From positions 1 through 52,515 of the forward strand of contig JAJYDW010000021.1 of NCBI GenBank assembly GCA_021790385.1: 52,515 bases of DNA, in the 5' to 3' direction. This DNA is from Planctomycetota bacterium (GTDB taxonomy: Bacteria; Planctomycetota; Phycisphaerae; WQYP01). Made by a program: the position numbers and the translations under genes. Under the pieces are notes generated by a model. It did no database searches and had not been told where the DNA came from. It saw nothing but the letters and a program-made list of their open reading frames with translations. Below, in pieces: positions 17,272 to 27,124 of this stretch (within the stretch, counting starts at the first letter, position 1; each line of letters begins with the position of its first letter).

Positions 17272-17988
17272 ATGAGTGACAGCGAAAAGCCTTACCTGCA
17301 CTTTCCCAAGTGGGCCAACAAAGTTCCAATGATTGTGGCTACCGTTGGCGGATTGTTGACAGTGTACGTGATCATTTTGCTTGGTTATGGGGCCAATGCC
17401 CGTACTCTCAATGTGGGTTATGCACCAGTGCAGCCTGTGCCATTCAGCCATGAGTTGCATGCGGGTTTGTTGGGCATTAACTGCGAATATTGTCATACGG
17501 ATGTGAAACGTGCGGCGTATGCGGCGCTGCCACCCACCCAGACCTGCATGAATTGCCATACGGAAATAGCACCGAAAAGTAAAAAGCTGGCGTGGATTCA
17601 CAAAAGTTATGCCACGGGTCTGCCGGTGCCGTGGATTAAAGTAAATGATGAACCGGATTACGTGTATTTCAACCATGCGGCGCACGTGAATGCGGGCATA
17701 AGTTGTCTTACCTGTCATGGGCACATCAACGAAATGACCCGGGTGTATCAGGCCAAGCCTATGAATATGGCGTGGTGTCTGGCGTGCCATCGTGATCCGG
17801 CACCACATTTGCGGCCCCGCAATGAAGTGACCAATTTGCAGTGGACGCCGAACAATAAGGCGCAGTTGGCCCATGATCTGAATTTGACGGTAGCCACATT
17901 GCCCAAGAACCTGGGCAAGTATTTGATGAAGCGCTACAAGATTCCCTCGACAAAGCTTTTGACGGATTGTGAGACATGTCACAGATAG
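17272..17988 (+). CDS. actA: Alternative complex III subunit ActA, pentahaem cytochrome c
   Basis: 238 residues. First subunit of the quinol:cytochrome c oxidoreductase known as alternative complex III (ACIII). One N-terminal transmembrane helix (VPMIVATVGGLLTVYVIILLGYG) anchors a periplasmic domain with five CXXCH haem-c sites: CEYCH, CMNCH, CLTCH, CLACH and CETCH, the last only three residues before the end. Five haems is the number expected for ActA. It carries electrons away from the ActB-ActC core. The gene follows the strong promoter at 17058 and its 3' end overlaps actB by 13 bases. GGAG at 17254-17257 is somewhat far from the ATG (14 bases). Confidence 0.93.
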   Translation: MSDSEKPYLHFPKWANKVPMIVATVGGLLTVYVIILLGYGANARTLNVGYAPVQPVPFSHELHAGLLGINCEYCHTDVKRAAYAALPPTQTCMNCHTEIAPKSKKLAWIHKSYATGLPVPWIKVNDEPDYVYFNHAAHVNAGISCLTCHGHINEMTRVYQAKPMNMAWCLACHRDPAPHLRPRNEVTNLQWTPNNKAQLAHDLNLTVATLPKNLGKYLMKRYKIPSTKLLTDCETCHR

Positions 17989-20900
17989 AAAAACACCTGA
18001 AGTTAGATGGCAAAAGCTACTGGCGCAGCCTGGATGAACTGGCAGATACGCCGGAATTTCGGCAAATGCTGCACCGTGAATTTCCTGCGATGGCGGGGGA
18101 ATGGCTGGATGGATCGCGCCGGACTTTTCTGAAAATCATGGGAGCGTCGCTGGCGCTGGCTGGTTTGGGCGGCTGCAAAAGTTGGCCGCGGATGCCCAAA
18201 GACACGTTGGCCCCCTATGCCCACCGACCGGCCAATCGGGATCCTGGTGTGCCGATGTATTACACCAGCGGCATGGATTTTGGCGGTATCGGGCAGGGGA
18301 TGCTTGTGACCAGCATGGATGGTCGGCCCATTGAGGTGAACGGCAACCCCAGTCATCCGCTCAACCGTGGCTCCACCGATTTTATTGGGCAGGCCAGCGT
18401 GCTTAACGTGTACGATCCGGACAGGAGCCGCAGCGTGCTGATGCGCAGCGGCGGTGCGGATGGAGCACTGGCGGATTCGAGTTGGAAGGCGTTTGAAACC
18501 TTCTGGAAAAAACATGCCGGTTATCTGCACGCCACCAAAGGGCGGCATTTTGCGGTGCTGGCCGGGGAGAGTTCTTCGCCCAGTGTGCACGACATGCGCG
18601 AGCGGCTGCTCAAGATGTACCCGGAAGCATCCTGGTATGAATGGGAACCGATCTCCCGTGACAACGTGCGTGCAGGAACGGCCATGGTCTTCGGCCGGCC
18701 GTACCGGGTGGTGCCGAACCTGCAAAATGCCGACGTGGTGCTTTCGCTGGATATGGATTTATTTGTGGGAGATCCACTTTCGATCAAGCTGGCGCGCGAT
18801 TTTGTATCGCGGCGGCGCCTGACCGATCCGGAAACCGGTGCCATGGCCAAGTCGATGAACCGGTTGTATGTGGTGGAATCACAGTACACCAAAACCGGGG
18901 CCCAGGCCGAAAATGTGCGGCATCGGATACCGGTGGCGGCGCAGGATGTTGGGGTGGTGGCGTGTGAATTGGCGTGTGAATTGGCGCGGCAGGGATTATC
19001 GCTTCCGGTGGCGATTCCGGCAGCGGGTACGGCCAAGGCTGACCCGGAGGTTATGCACGCGCTGGCTGCCGATTTGCTTGGGCATAAGGGACGATCCATT
19101 ATTGTGGTTGGCAGTCAGCAGCCGCCCGCCGTGCACGCATTGGCGGCAGTTCTCAATGACGCATTGGGTAATCACGGCCGTACGGTGATCTACTATGATG
19201 AGCCGATTCCGGAACGCCCGACGCATGTGGAGGCCATCCAGGCCTTGGCCGCGGCCATCCGCAGGGATGATGTCTCCACGTTGCTGATTTTAGATGGTAA
19301 TCCGGCGTACGATGCCCCGGTGGATGTCGATTTTGCCGCGTTGCTTAAGAAAATTCCTTTAAGCGTCCGGCTGGGCAATTACGTGGATGAAACGTCGCAG
19401 TTATGTACTTGGCATCTGCCGGAGACGCACTACCTGGAAAACTGGGGCGATGTACGCACGTTTGATGGCACCGTGAGTTTGGTGCAGCCGATGATAGCCC
19501 CGATTTTTGGGGGTAAGAGCATCATTGAGGTGTTGGCCCTGGTGATGCAGGATTCCACTCGTGGCGGCTATGAAATTGTGCAGAGAACTCTGGGTATAAA
19601 GGCGAGTGAATGGCGCTGGAAAAAGGCTCTCTTTGACGGCTATGTGGAAAAAACGACATGGTCGCCGGCCACACCATTGCTGAAGGCGGGTGGGATCCAT
19701 GGAGGTCTAAGCAAATTACTTGCGGCGGCAAGCACGCCGCTTAGCCTGGATAATTTGGAACTCGTTTATATTGCCGACACCAAGGTTTATGACGGGCGGT
19801 TTGCCAACAACGGATGGCTGCAGGAATTGCCCGGCCCGATGACCCGCTTGACGTGGGATAATGTGGCACTGGTGAATCCGGTAACGGCGGAAAAGCTGGG
19901 TATTAATCCGCACAAAACCAAGATGCTTAAAGTGAGCGTCGGCGGTCGAACGTTGAAAATTCCAGCATATATCATGCCGGGGCAGGCGGAAAATTCCATT
20001 GCGATGGCCCTGGGCTATGGCCGCACCAAAGTCGGCAGTGTGGGCGATGGGGTGGGATTTGATGTGTACAAAATGCGCACCGCTGCGGCCTTGAATTTTG
20101 AGTCCGGGGCCAAAGTGGAAGTGCTGGATGAAGATTATACGCTGGCTACAACGCAGGATCATTTTGTAATGTCCGTGGTCGGCCAGGAAGCGATTGGTAC
20201 CCGTGCGCCGGAATTGATACGGGAGGCCACATTTGACGAGTTGCAAAAAGATCCATCCCTGGGCCATAAGAAAAAGACGGTGGTGCCGTTGTGGGAAGCT
20301 CATCGCTTTGATACGGGGTACCAGTGGGGCATGGCGGTAGATTTAACCGCATGCACGGGCTGTTCGGCGTGTGTGATTGCCTGCCAGGCTGAAAACAATA
20401 TACCGGTGGTGGGTAAGTATCAGGTTTTCATGGGCCGGGAGATGCAATGGATTCGCATTGACCGGTATTTCCGCGGCACGGACAGCGGGCAGCCGGCATC
20501 GGTGAATCAACCGGTGATGTGCATGCAGTGCGAAAATGCGCCGTGCGAGGCGGTATGCCCGGTGGGTGCCACTTCCACCGCTCCTGACGGACTCAATACC
20601 ATGACCTACAACCGGTGCATCGGCACGCGGTACTGCATGAACAACTGCCCGTACAAGGTGCGGCGGTTCAACTACTTTGACTACAATGCCGGCACTCTGA
20701 AAAATCAGTACGAGCCGAATTTGTTACGCGCCCCCATGAACGATTTGGAGGCTTTGCAGAAAAATCCGCAGGTTTCGATTCGCATGCGCGGCGTGATGGA
20801 AAAATGCACGTATTGCGTGCAGCGCATTGAAATTGGCCGCGTTACGGCGGAACGTGATGGCAATCGGCGGATTCGCGACGGGGAAATAACCCCGGCATGT

Positions 20901-21107
20901 GCCCAGGCGTGTCCGACGCGGGCGCTGGTGTTCGGCAATATTCGGGATGCGAAAAACCGGGTGGCAGTTCTGTTTAGTCAACAGCGATGCTATGGCCTTC
21001 TGGATGAAGAACTGGGAACTCTGCCGCGGACGCGCTATCTGCCGAAAATATCCAATCCGAATCCGGCCCTGGCGGAAGTAACCTATACACCACTGGGAAC
21101 GGAGTAA
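17976..21107 (+). CDS. actB: Alternative complex III subunit ActB (molybdopterin-like plus Fe-S domain)
   Basis: 1043 residues, a fused subunit. The N-terminus carries a twin-arginine export motif ([21 protein letters not shown], Arg48-Arg49) with a possible lipobox cysteine, so the protein is periplasmic and probably membrane-anchored. The large middle part is the molybdopterin-oxidoreductase-like ActB1 domain, which in this family carries no molybdenum cofactor. The C-terminal ActB2 part (from about residue 780) has four ferredoxin cysteine clusters: [38 protein letters not shown] and CTYCVQR followed by CAQACP. These hold the iron-sulfur clusters. The start codon lies inside the end of actA. 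Confidence 0.94.
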   Translation: MSQIEKHLKLDGKSYWRSLDELADTPEFRQMLHREFPAMAGEWLDGSRRTFLKIMGASLALAGLGGCKSWPRMPKDTLAPYAHRPANRDPGVPMYYTSGMDFGGIGQGMLVTSMDGRPIEVNGNPSHPLNRGSTDFIGQASVLNVYDPDRSRSVLMRSGGADGALADSSWKAFETFWKKHAGYLHATKGRHFAVLAGESSSPSVHDMRERLLKMYPEASWYEWEPISRDNVRAGTAMVFGRPYRVVPNLQNADVVLSLDMDLFVGDPLSIKLARDFVSRRRLTDPETGAMAKSMNRLYVVESQYTKTGAQAENVRHRIPVAAQDVGVVACELACELARQGLSLPVAIPAAGTAKADPEVMHALAADLLGHKGRSIIVVGSQQPPAVHALAAVLNDALGNHGRTVIYYDEPIPERPTHVEAIQALAAAIRRDDVSTLLILDGNPAYDAPVDVDFAALLKKIPLSVRLGNYVDETSQLCTWHLPETHYLENWGDVRTFDGTVSLVQPMIAPIFGGKSIIEVLALVMQDSTRGGYEIVQRTLGIKASEWRWKKALFDGYVEKTTWSPATPLLKAGGIHGGLSKLLAAASTPLSLDNLELVYIADTKVYDGRFANNGWLQELPGPMTRLTWDNVALVNPVTAEKLGINPHKTKMLKVSVGGRTLKIPAYIMPGQAENSIAMALGYGRTKVGSVGDGVGFDVYKMRTAAALNFESGAKVEVLDEDYTLATTQDHFVMSVVGQEAIGTRAPELIREATFDELQKDPSLGHKKKTVVPLWEAHRFDTGYQWGMAVDLTACTGCSACVIACQAENNIPVVGKYQVFMGREMQWIRIDRYFRGTDSGQPASVNQPVMCMQCENAPCEAVCPVGATSTAPDGLNTMTYNRCIGTRYCMNNCPYKVRRFNYFDYNAGTLKNQYEPNLLRAPMNDLEALQKNPQVSIRMRGVMEKCTYCVQRIEIGRVTAERDGNRRIRDGEITPACAQACPTRALVFGNIRDAKNRVAVLFSQQRCYGLLDEELGTLPRTRYLPKISNPNPALAEVTYTPLGTE

Positions 21108-21171
21108 AGCAGGGGCACGGATTGGTTGTTGAAGGTGCCGTGTGGCCGGGTGAAATTATGGAATGTGAATT

Positions 21172-22614
21172 ATGACCAGTATACCGGTAGATCAGGATAT
21201 CAATCGCGAGTTCGATAATTCGTTCGACCGCATTGAAGGCGAAACGCCGCTGGTGGGTGGCGATTCGAGTTTGCACCGCATTACAGAAACTATCTGTGGT
21301 GTAGCCGAGGCCCGGCGTGCGCCCAAAACATGGTACGTGGCACTGGCGATATCGCTGTCGCTGGTGGGGCTGCTGGGGGCGATGGTTCTCTATGAGCTTT
21401 TTACGGGCGTCGGCTTGTGGGGCAACAACAACACGGTTGGCTGGGGTTTTCCGATCATTAATTTTGTGTTCTGGGTGGGTATTGCCCACGCGGGCACCAT
21501 GATTTCGGCAATTTTGTTGGTCTTTCGCCAGAAGTGGCGCACCGGCATCAACCGGTTTGCCGAGGCCACGACGGTATTTGCCGTGGCGTGTGCGGGTTTG
21601 TTCCCGGCGATTCACGTGGGGCGGCCCTGGCTGGCCTACTGGTTGATACCGTATCCCAATATCATGGGTGATTGGCCCAACTTTTTCAGCCCGTTGCTGT
21701 GGGATGCCTGTGCGGTAGGTACGTATGCAACGGTATCAGGCCTGTTCTGGCATACGGGTATGATTCCGGACCTGGCGGCCTTTCGTGATCGATCCACTTC
21801 GCGCATCCGCCATACAATTTATGGAATTTTGTGTCTGGGTTGGCGTGGTTCGGCCCGCCACTGGCATATTTATGAGCGGGCCAACATGCTGCTGGCGGTG
21901 TTGTGTACGGGGCTGGTGCTGGGTGTAAGTTCCACGGTGAGCACTGATTTTGCGGTGGGGCAGATACCCGGCTGGCATGAGGCCATTTTTCCGCCCTACT
22001 TCACTTGCGGAGCTTTATTCAGCGGATTTTGCACCGTATTGGGGTTAGCGATTCCGGCCCGGTACCTGTTTGGGCTTAAAGATTTTATTACCAACCGGCA
22101 TATCGACAACCTGGCGAAAATTGCCCTGCTTTTCAGCTCGATCATGTTGTACATCTATGTGATTGAATTTTTCATCGCTTATTACAGTGGCAGCGGGTAC
22201 GAGCAGTTGCCGTATTTGAACCGGTTGTTCGGTCCATATTGGTGGTTGGGTTGGGGTATTCTATTTTTTAACGGGGTATTTCCCCAGGTATTCTGGTTCC
22301 AATGGGCCAGAACCAATCCGTGGATCTGTGTAGCAATCGGCATCTTTTGTAACGTGGGTATGTGGATGGAGCGATTTGTCATTATCATCATATCGCTGCA
22401 GAGAGATTTTTTACCGTCATCGTGGCACATGTTTTTCCCGACCTGGGTGGATTTTTGTACGCTGGCGGGCAGCTTTGGGCTATTTTTCACGCTATTTCTG
22501 CTGTTTTGCCGGTTCTTGCCGATGGTGGCCATGTCTGAAGTAAAGGCCGTGGTGCCGCAGGGGATACCGACACATGAGGTTGATGGTGCAAGGCCGCAGT
22601 TGGAGGGCCATTGA
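21172..22614 (+). CDS. actC: Alternative complex III subunit ActC (NrfD-like membrane subunit)
   Basis: 480 residues. A polytopic inner-membrane protein of the NrfD/PsrC family with about ten hydrophobic helices, including FPIINFVFWVGIAHAGTMIS and AGLFPAIHVGRPWLAYW, the conserved quinol-site region of ActC. The 60-residue polar N-terminus is typical of ActC. It is thought to bind quinol and to couple its oxidation to charge movement. It begins 64 bases after actB and ends 21 bases before actD, all on one strand. Confidence 0.92.
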   Translation: MTSIPVDQDINREFDNSFDRIEGETPLVGGDSSLHRITETICGVAEARRAPKTWYVALAISLSLVGLLGAMVLYELFTGVGLWGNNNTVGWGFPIINFVFWVGIAHAGTMISAILLVFRQKWRTGINRFAEATTVFAVACAGLFPAIHVGRPWLAYWLIPYPNIMGDWPNFFSPLLWDACAVGTYATVSGLFWHTGMIPDLAAFRDRSTSRIRHTIYGILCLGWRGSARHWHIYERANMLLAVLCTGLVLGVSSTVSTDFAVGQIPGWHEAIFPPYFTCGALFSGFCTVLGLAIPARYLFGLKDFITNRHIDNLAKIALLFSSIMLYIYVIEFFIAYYSGSGYEQLPYLNRLFGPYWWLGWGILFFNGVFPQVFWFQWARTNPWICVAIGIFCNVGMWMERFVIIIISLQRDFLPSSWHMFFPTWVDFCTLAGSFGLFFTLFLLFCRFLPMVAMSEVKAVVPQGIPTHEVDGARPQLEGH

Positions 22615-22635
22615 TCCGCAGTTGCGGACGGGTGA

Positions 22636-23208
22636 ATGTATATGAGTGAAAACGTGATGATGGTAAGCAACACCACTGGCCCCGAACTTTACGGTTTAAT
22701 GGCCGAGTACCCCAACGTGGATTCACTGCTGGCAGCAGCCAAGCACGTTGCGGCCGAAGGCTATACGTGCTGGGATTGCCATACGCCGTTTCCAGTGCAT
22801 GGCCTGGATAAGGTGATGAAGATCAAGCCCACCATTCTGCCCTGGTTGTCGTTGGGCGGGGCCTTGATCGGTGTTTTCATTGGCCTGGTGTTACCGCTGC
22901 TGATCAACGGGATTGCCTACCCGTTGAATTTCTCGGGTAAGCCATATTGGGGTTTGCCCGCCAATGTGCCGGTGGCGTTTCCGCTATTTATTCTCCTGGG
23001 GGTGCTTTCAACGGTGGTCGGCTTTTCCCTGCTCTGCGGACTGCCTAAATTTTATCATCCGCTTTTTACCGTCAAGCGATTCAAGCGGGCCACCGATGAC
23101 GGATTGTTTTTAGTCATTGAGGCGGCGGACCCGCGTTTTGATGTCATTCGCACGCGACAACTGTTGGAAAGCCTGGGTGCGGTGGCGCTGGACGAGGTGA
23201 AGGACTAA
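22636..23208 (+). CDS. actD: Alternative complex III subunit ActD (DUF3341)
   Basis: 190 residues. The N-terminal DUF3341 domain (LYGLMAEYPNVDSLLAAAK, then HTPFPVHGLDKVM) is followed by two transmembrane helices (LSLGGALIGVFIGLVLPLLI and PLFILLGVLSTVVGFSLLCG), the normal ActD layout. An unusual feature is the sequence CWDCH at residues 45-49, which creates a haem-c-type CXXCH where the family normally has no cysteine pair. The domain is expected on the cytoplasmic side, where c-type haem is not attached. Starts at 22636 and 22642 are both possible. The stop is four bases before actE. Confidence 0.9.
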   Translation: MYMSENVMMVSNTTGPELYGLMAEYPNVDSLLAAAKHVAAEGYTCWDCHTPFPVHGLDKVMKIKPTILPWLSLGGALIGVFIGLVLPLLINGIAYPLNFSGKPYWGLPANVPVAFPLFILLGVLSTVVGFSLLCGLPKFYHPLFTVKRFKRATDDGLFLVIEAADPRFDVIRTRQLLESLGAVALDEVKD

Positions 23209-23211
23209 ACC

Positions 23212-23973
23212 ATGGTGAACCGGGTTTTAATTATTGGCAGCCTGATACTGGCCGCGCTGATTCCGCTGGCGGTTATTGCACTGCGGCGTAACGAACATTC
23301 CCCCACTCCGCGGTTTCATATCATGCTGGGGATGGACAAAATGGCCTATCGCAAACCGCAGCGTCCAAGCAAATTTTTTGCTGATGGACGGGCCATGCGG
23401 CCGCATATTCCCGGCACCATGGCCCGGCAGGATTTTATTTACAACAATGAAGCCCAGATGCGAGTTACGCCCAACAACTGGAAACTTGATCATGTGGTGT
23501 TAAACACGCAAGTCCGGTATGAACGCGTATTGCTTGGCCAGGTGCTTAGCGGAGGGCAGGGCCGGTTTATCAACCACATTCCGATTCCGGTTACCAAGGC
23601 GTTTGTCCGGAGAGGGCAACAGCAGTTCGATATTTTCTGCATGCCGTGTCACGGGGCCAACGGTCGTGGTAATGGGTTGGTGAATCAATGGGTGCATAAG
23701 TTGCGGCAGGCAGGCTCACCGGATGCCGGTACGTGGGTCAGGCCGACGGATTTGACCAGCCCGGCGGTTACTTTTCTTCCGGATGGCGGAATTTACAGCA
23801 TTATCGCAAACGGTATCGCCGGGATGCCGGCCTATAAAGACCAAATCCCGGTTGTGGATCGCTGGGCGATTGTGGCGTATGTGCGGGCACTGGGCCTTAG
23901 CGGCAAGACAATATCGGCGGCCCGGCTGCCGGCGAAGGTACGGGCATCCTTGATCGTCGGCAACAAGCAGTAA
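23212..23973 (+). CDS. actE: Alternative complex III subunit ActE, monohaem cytochrome c
   Basis: 253 residues. An N-terminal hydrophobic segment (VLIIGSLILAALIPLAVIAL) serves as signal or anchor. A periplasmic cytochrome c domain has one haem site (CMPCHGANGRGNG, residues 143-147), with candidate axial methionine in GIAGMPAY. One haem matches ActE of characterised complexes. It would receive electrons within ACIII and hand them to the downstream cytochrome or oxidase. The TAA stop shares its last base with the actF ATG. Confidence 0.9.
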   Translation: MVNRVLIIGSLILAALIPLAVIALRRNEHSPTPRFHIMLGMDKMAYRKPQRPSKFFADGRAMRPHIPGTMARQDFIYNNEAQMRVTPNNWKLDHVVLNTQVRYERVLLGQVLSGGQGRFINHIPIPVTKAFVRRGQQQFDIFCMPCHGANGRGNGLVNQWVHKLRQAGSPDAGTWVRPTDLTSPAVTFLPDGGIYSIIANGIAGMPAYKDQIPVVDRWAIVAYVRALGLSGKTISAARLPAKVRASLIVGNKQ

Positions 23974-25283
23974 TGGAGAACAACGTGTCGCAGGAATCCA
24001 GCAGTTTTTCGGATCGGCAGATACACCTGGAACAGTTTGGTTCGCGGGCGTTTTCCGTGTCGCTGATTGTGGGATTGGCAGCGCTGGCACTGGCGGTGTT
24101 TCTGGGCGTATCCGTGCATGACAACATGCAGACTTTTTTAATTGGTTATCTGATTGCCTGGTGCTGTCTTTTCAGCATTGCGGCGGGGAGTTTGTATTTT
24201 CTGATGATTCACCATGCGTTTAGGGTTTATTGGAGTGTGGTGATCCGCAAATTAGTCGAAGCGCTGGCATGTAACATGGTGATTGTGGCCTTGTTATCCG
24301 TGCCGATTCTGCTTGGATTGCACGAGCTTTATATCTGGAGCCACCCGGCTTATATGCATTCCGATCCGCTGCTGGCCCGGAAGTTATCCTTCCTCAACGA
24401 ACCGTTTTTTCTGGTGCGGGTTTTTATTTATTTTGTGGCTCTTTGCGGCATGGCTTTGTATCTGCGCAACAGAAGCATTGAACAGGATCAGACCGGTTCC
24501 ATCCAGCCCCTGCAGGCGATGTATAAAAACAGCCGCTGGGGACTGGTGGCGATGTTCTGGATACTGAACTTTGTCGGGATTGACTTTATCATGTCGCTGT
24601 ATCCCCAGTGGTACAGCTATCTGGCGGGTGGGTGCTTTTTCGCGGCGGTGATGGTGATGGCCATGGCGGCCATTCCGCTTTTTGCGATCTGGCTGCAGGA
24701 TAACGGCCGTCTGGAACATGCCATTACCCCCGAGCATTATCACGATATGGGTAAGTGGGTTTATGCCTGGAATCTTATCTGGGCGTATCTGGCTTTTTGC
24801 CAGTATTTGCTTACCTGGTACGGCAATATTCCGTGGGAAACATCATTTTATGTGGCCCGCATGGTGGGGCCATGGTGGATCATCACCCTGATTCTGCTTT
24901 TTGTGCACCTGGTTATTCCTGGTTTTGCCATGATGTCGCGGCGCGTGAAGCGGAATAGGTCGCTGCTGGCTTTCTGGTGCGTGTGGCTGCTGGCGGCGGA
25001 GTGGCTGGATTTTTACTGGATTATTGCCCCGACGTTGTGGGTCAACAATCGCGCGGCTAAAACCGGATACATCAGTCCGCACGATCCGTATAAACTCATG
25101 GGGCCGGCGCACAGCATTGTGTGGATGCCGTTGCGGGCCACCGCCATTGAAATTGATATTTTGTGCGTGTTGGGGCTGGGCGGAATTTTTGTGGCTTCCG
25201 CGCTATACTTCCTGCGCGACAGGGCGCTGATGCCGCTGAAAGATCCAAAATTACCGGCCTCGCTGGCGTTTGAGAATTATTGA
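23973..25283 (+). CDS. actF: Alternative complex III subunit ActF (membrane subunit)
   Basis: 436 residues with about ten transmembrane helices, a shorter relative of ActC. Recognisable stretches include SALIVGLAALALAV-like helix 1, IAWCCLFSIAAGSLYFLMIHHAF, FIMSLYPQWYSYLAGG, WAYLAFCQYLLTWYGNIPWE and PLRATAIEIDILCVLGLGG. The motifs DFIMSLYPQW and SQYLLxWxGNLPEE-like are typical of this quinol:cytochrome c oxidoreductase subunit. The one-base stop/start overlap with actE implies coupled translation. No actG-like gene is apparent. Confidence 0.9.
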   Translation: MENNVSQESSSFSDRQIHLEQFGSRAFSVSLIVGLAALALAVFLGVSVHDNMQTFLIGYLIAWCCLFSIAAGSLYFLMIHHAFRVYWSVVIRKLVEALACNMVIVALLSVPILLGLHELYIWSHPAYMHSDPLLARKLSFLNEPFFLVRVFIYFVALCGMALYLRNRSIEQDQTGSIQPLQAMYKNSRWGLVAMFWILNFVGIDFIMSLYPQWYSYLAGGCFFAAVMVMAMAAIPLFAIWLQDNGRLEHAITPEHYHDMGKWVYAWNLIWAYLAFCQYLLTWYGNIPWETSFYVARMVGPWWIITLILLFVHLVIPGFAMMSRRVKRNRSLLAFWCVWLLAAEWLDFYWIIAPTLWVNNRAAKTGYISPHDPYKLMGPAHSIVWMPLRATAIEIDILCVLGLGGIFVASALYFLRDRALMPLKDPKLPASLAFENY

Positions 25284-25308
25284 TCTTTGGAATAAGGAGT
25301 TGTGAAAA

Positions 25309-26070
25309 ATGTCTGATGAAACAATAAAACATACCGGATCCGATCATCCATTGCCGGAAGGCGTTCGGGATGATACCAACATCGCCACCATTCTTCTGAC
25401 CATGCTGTTTTCATCGCTGCTGGTGATTGTGTTTGTCATCGGCGTGATGGCCTATTTTCACCGGGAGAAAAATGCGTTGACTCTCAAAAAGGCTGCATTG
25501 GCCGTCAACCAGAGCCAGTCGATTATTCAACGTCAGAAGGCGGACCTTGCGCCCCACTGGGTGAACCAGAAGCGGGGTACGGCCACCATGGGCATAGAGC
25601 TGGCGATGGATGAAGTGGTGCACCAGGCGAATCCGGGCAGTCCGTCGCCGCTGTTGGTGGTGAAGCACAAGGTCGTCAAGATGGCCACCGCTCCCGGCAA
25701 GGCCAAGGCGGAACCGCTAAGTGTAATGGGCAAGAAGTTGTACGCTACTATGGGCTGTATTGGATGCCATACCGTGAATGGCACGCCGGGGGTCGGTCCG
25801 ACGTGGAAAAATCTGGCGGGATATCCAGAGCATCTGACCAATGGTAAAACGGTAATTGTGGATTATAAGTTTCTTAGAACCATGATCTTACATCCCGGGA
25901 AATTATTGGTGAAAGGGGCACCGGCAGGCGTTATGCCGGACATTTATTATGCCCAGTTGGCCGGGAAGAAACATCCACATGAGACGAAGCTCAATGCCTT
26001 GATCTGGTACATCAACACGCTAAGCAACAAAAGCTCCAAGGCCACGCAGCCACCGGTTCCCAATAAATAG
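25309..26070 (+). CDS. Membrane-anchored monohaem cytochrome c
   Basis: 253 residues, ATG preceded by AAGGAG. One N-terminal transmembrane helix (LLTMLFSSLLVIVFVIGVMAYF) is followed by a linker of about 80 residues and a C-terminal cytochrome c domain with one CIGCH site (residues 150-154) and a probable Met ligand in GVMPD. The domain closely resembles both haem domains fused to CoxB downstream (GCxxCH, then GTPGVGPTWKNLAG, YxFLRTMILHPGKLLVKG, GVMP), so the three are probably paralogues. Its position between ACIII and the oxidase suggests a membrane-bound electron shuttle joining the two. The linker start resembles the Alr/ActE-type extensions seen in such cytochromes, but the exact family is not certain. 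Confidence 0.85.
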   Translation: MSDETIKHTGSDHPLPEGVRDDTNIATILLTMLFSSLLVIVFVIGVMAYFHREKNALTLKKAALAVNQSQSIIQRQKADLAPHWVNQKRGTATMGIELAMDEVVHQANPGSPSPLLVVKHKVVKMATAPGKAKAEPLSVMGKKLYATMGCIGCHTVNGTPGVGPTWKNLAGYPEHLTNGKTVIVDYKFLRTMILHPGKLLVKGAPAGVMPDIYYAQLAGKKHPHETKLNALIWYINTLSNKSSKATQPPVPNK

Positions 26071-26143
26071 GCCGGGGCAGGCAATCGGCTGGTGGGTTGG
26101 GTTTGGCCGGTAGATTTTGTAATATACAGGGGCGGAGTTTGAG

Positions 26144-27124
26144 GTGATTGTGGACGGCCTGACGGAATGTGAGTCCGACAGGCCAGTAGCATGGGTTGTC
26201 GGGAATTTGATCATGTTTGGCGGGCGTCATTTTGTACCCAGGAATTGCTCGGCGATAGAGTGGATTCCTCGTCGCGTGATGCTGCTAATTATGCTGGTGA
26301 TGGGTATGTCCATGAGTTCTAAACTCCATGCCCAGAATTACCTCGGCGGCTTTCAGAATGCGGCCCATGACCAGCATGAAGATCTGGTGGCGGGCATTAC
26401 CCAGCACATTGGGGCCAAGGTGCCGTTGAACCTGACCTTTCGCAATTCCCGCGACAAACGGGTGACATTGCAGCGATATTTTAAGCCAGGCCGTCCGGTT
26501 ATTCTGGATTTCATCTATTTTGAATGTCCGGGAGTGTGTCCATTTGTAATGGACGGCGTGGCCAAAGCGATGAACAAAATGCCGCTGGTGGCAGGGTCTG
26601 ATTATGATGTGGTTACAATCAGCTTTGATCCTCATGATACCCCAAAGATGGCCGCGGAGAAAAAAGTTGAGTATGGCAGCATGTTGCACAGTGTCACGGC
26701 GATTAAGCATTGGCATTTTCTTACTGGCAAAGAACCGGCTATTCAGGCCATTACTTCAGCGGTAGGATTTCACTATGTGTGGTTCAAGCAGTTGCAGCGC
26801 TATGACCATCCGGCGGCCATATTTGTGCTTACGCCGGGGGGGCGGGTTTCGCAATATTTGTATGGTATCACTTGCCATCCCACCACGCTGAAATTAAGCC
26901 TGGTGCAGGCCGGGGATCACACGCTTGGCACGGCTTTTGATCAGGTATTGCTGTTGTGCTGCTCGTTTAACCCAGTAACCGGCCGCTATTCGGCGATTGC
27001 GGTGCGGGTGATGACGCTGTCTGGCGTGTTGGTGGTGGTAGCGCTGGGCGCGATGTTTGGATTTTTATTTTATTGGGATAAAAAACGCAGCGGAAAGAAC
27101 AGTTCACCGGGAGCTTCCACTTGA
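26144..27124 (+). CDS. SCO1/SenC-family copper chaperone for oxidase assembly
   Basis: 326 residues from the GTG at 26144 (GGAG seven bases upstream). An ATG at 26213 is a reasonable alternative, since the hydrophobic export segment (VMLLIMLVMGMSM) lies only at residues 45-58 of the longer form. The thioredoxin-like SCO domain carries the copper motif CPGVCP (Cys128 and Cys132) and SFDPHDTP. A conserved C-terminal His is less clear (ITCHPTTLKLS). A second transmembrane helix near the C-terminus (VLVVVALGAMFGFLFYW) makes it longer than usual SCO proteins. It delivers copper to the CuA centre of CoxB, encoded immediately downstream with a four-base overlap. Confidence 0.88.
   Translation: MIVDGLTECESDRPVAWVVGNLIMFGGRHFVPRNCSAIEWIPRRVMLLIMLVMGMSMSSKLHAQNYLGGFQNAAHDQHEDLVAGITQHIGAKVPLNLTFRNSRDKRVTLQRYFKPGRPVILDFIYFECPGVCPFVMDGVAKAMNKMPLVAGSDYDVVTISFDPHDTPKMAAEKKVEYGSMLHSVTAIKHWHFLTGKEPAIQAITSAVGFHYVWFKQLQRYDHPAAIFVLTPGGRVSQYLYGITCHPTTLKLSLVQAGDHTLGTAFDQVLLLCCSFNPVTGRYSAIAVRVMTLSGVLVVVALGAMFGFLFYWDKKRSGKNSSPGAST

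Noticed and set aside
17976-21107. ActB as a catalytic molybdopterin oxidoreductase
   Set aside because: The gene order and ferredoxin clusters fit ActB of alternative complex III, whose molybdopterin-like domain is known to lack the cofactor.
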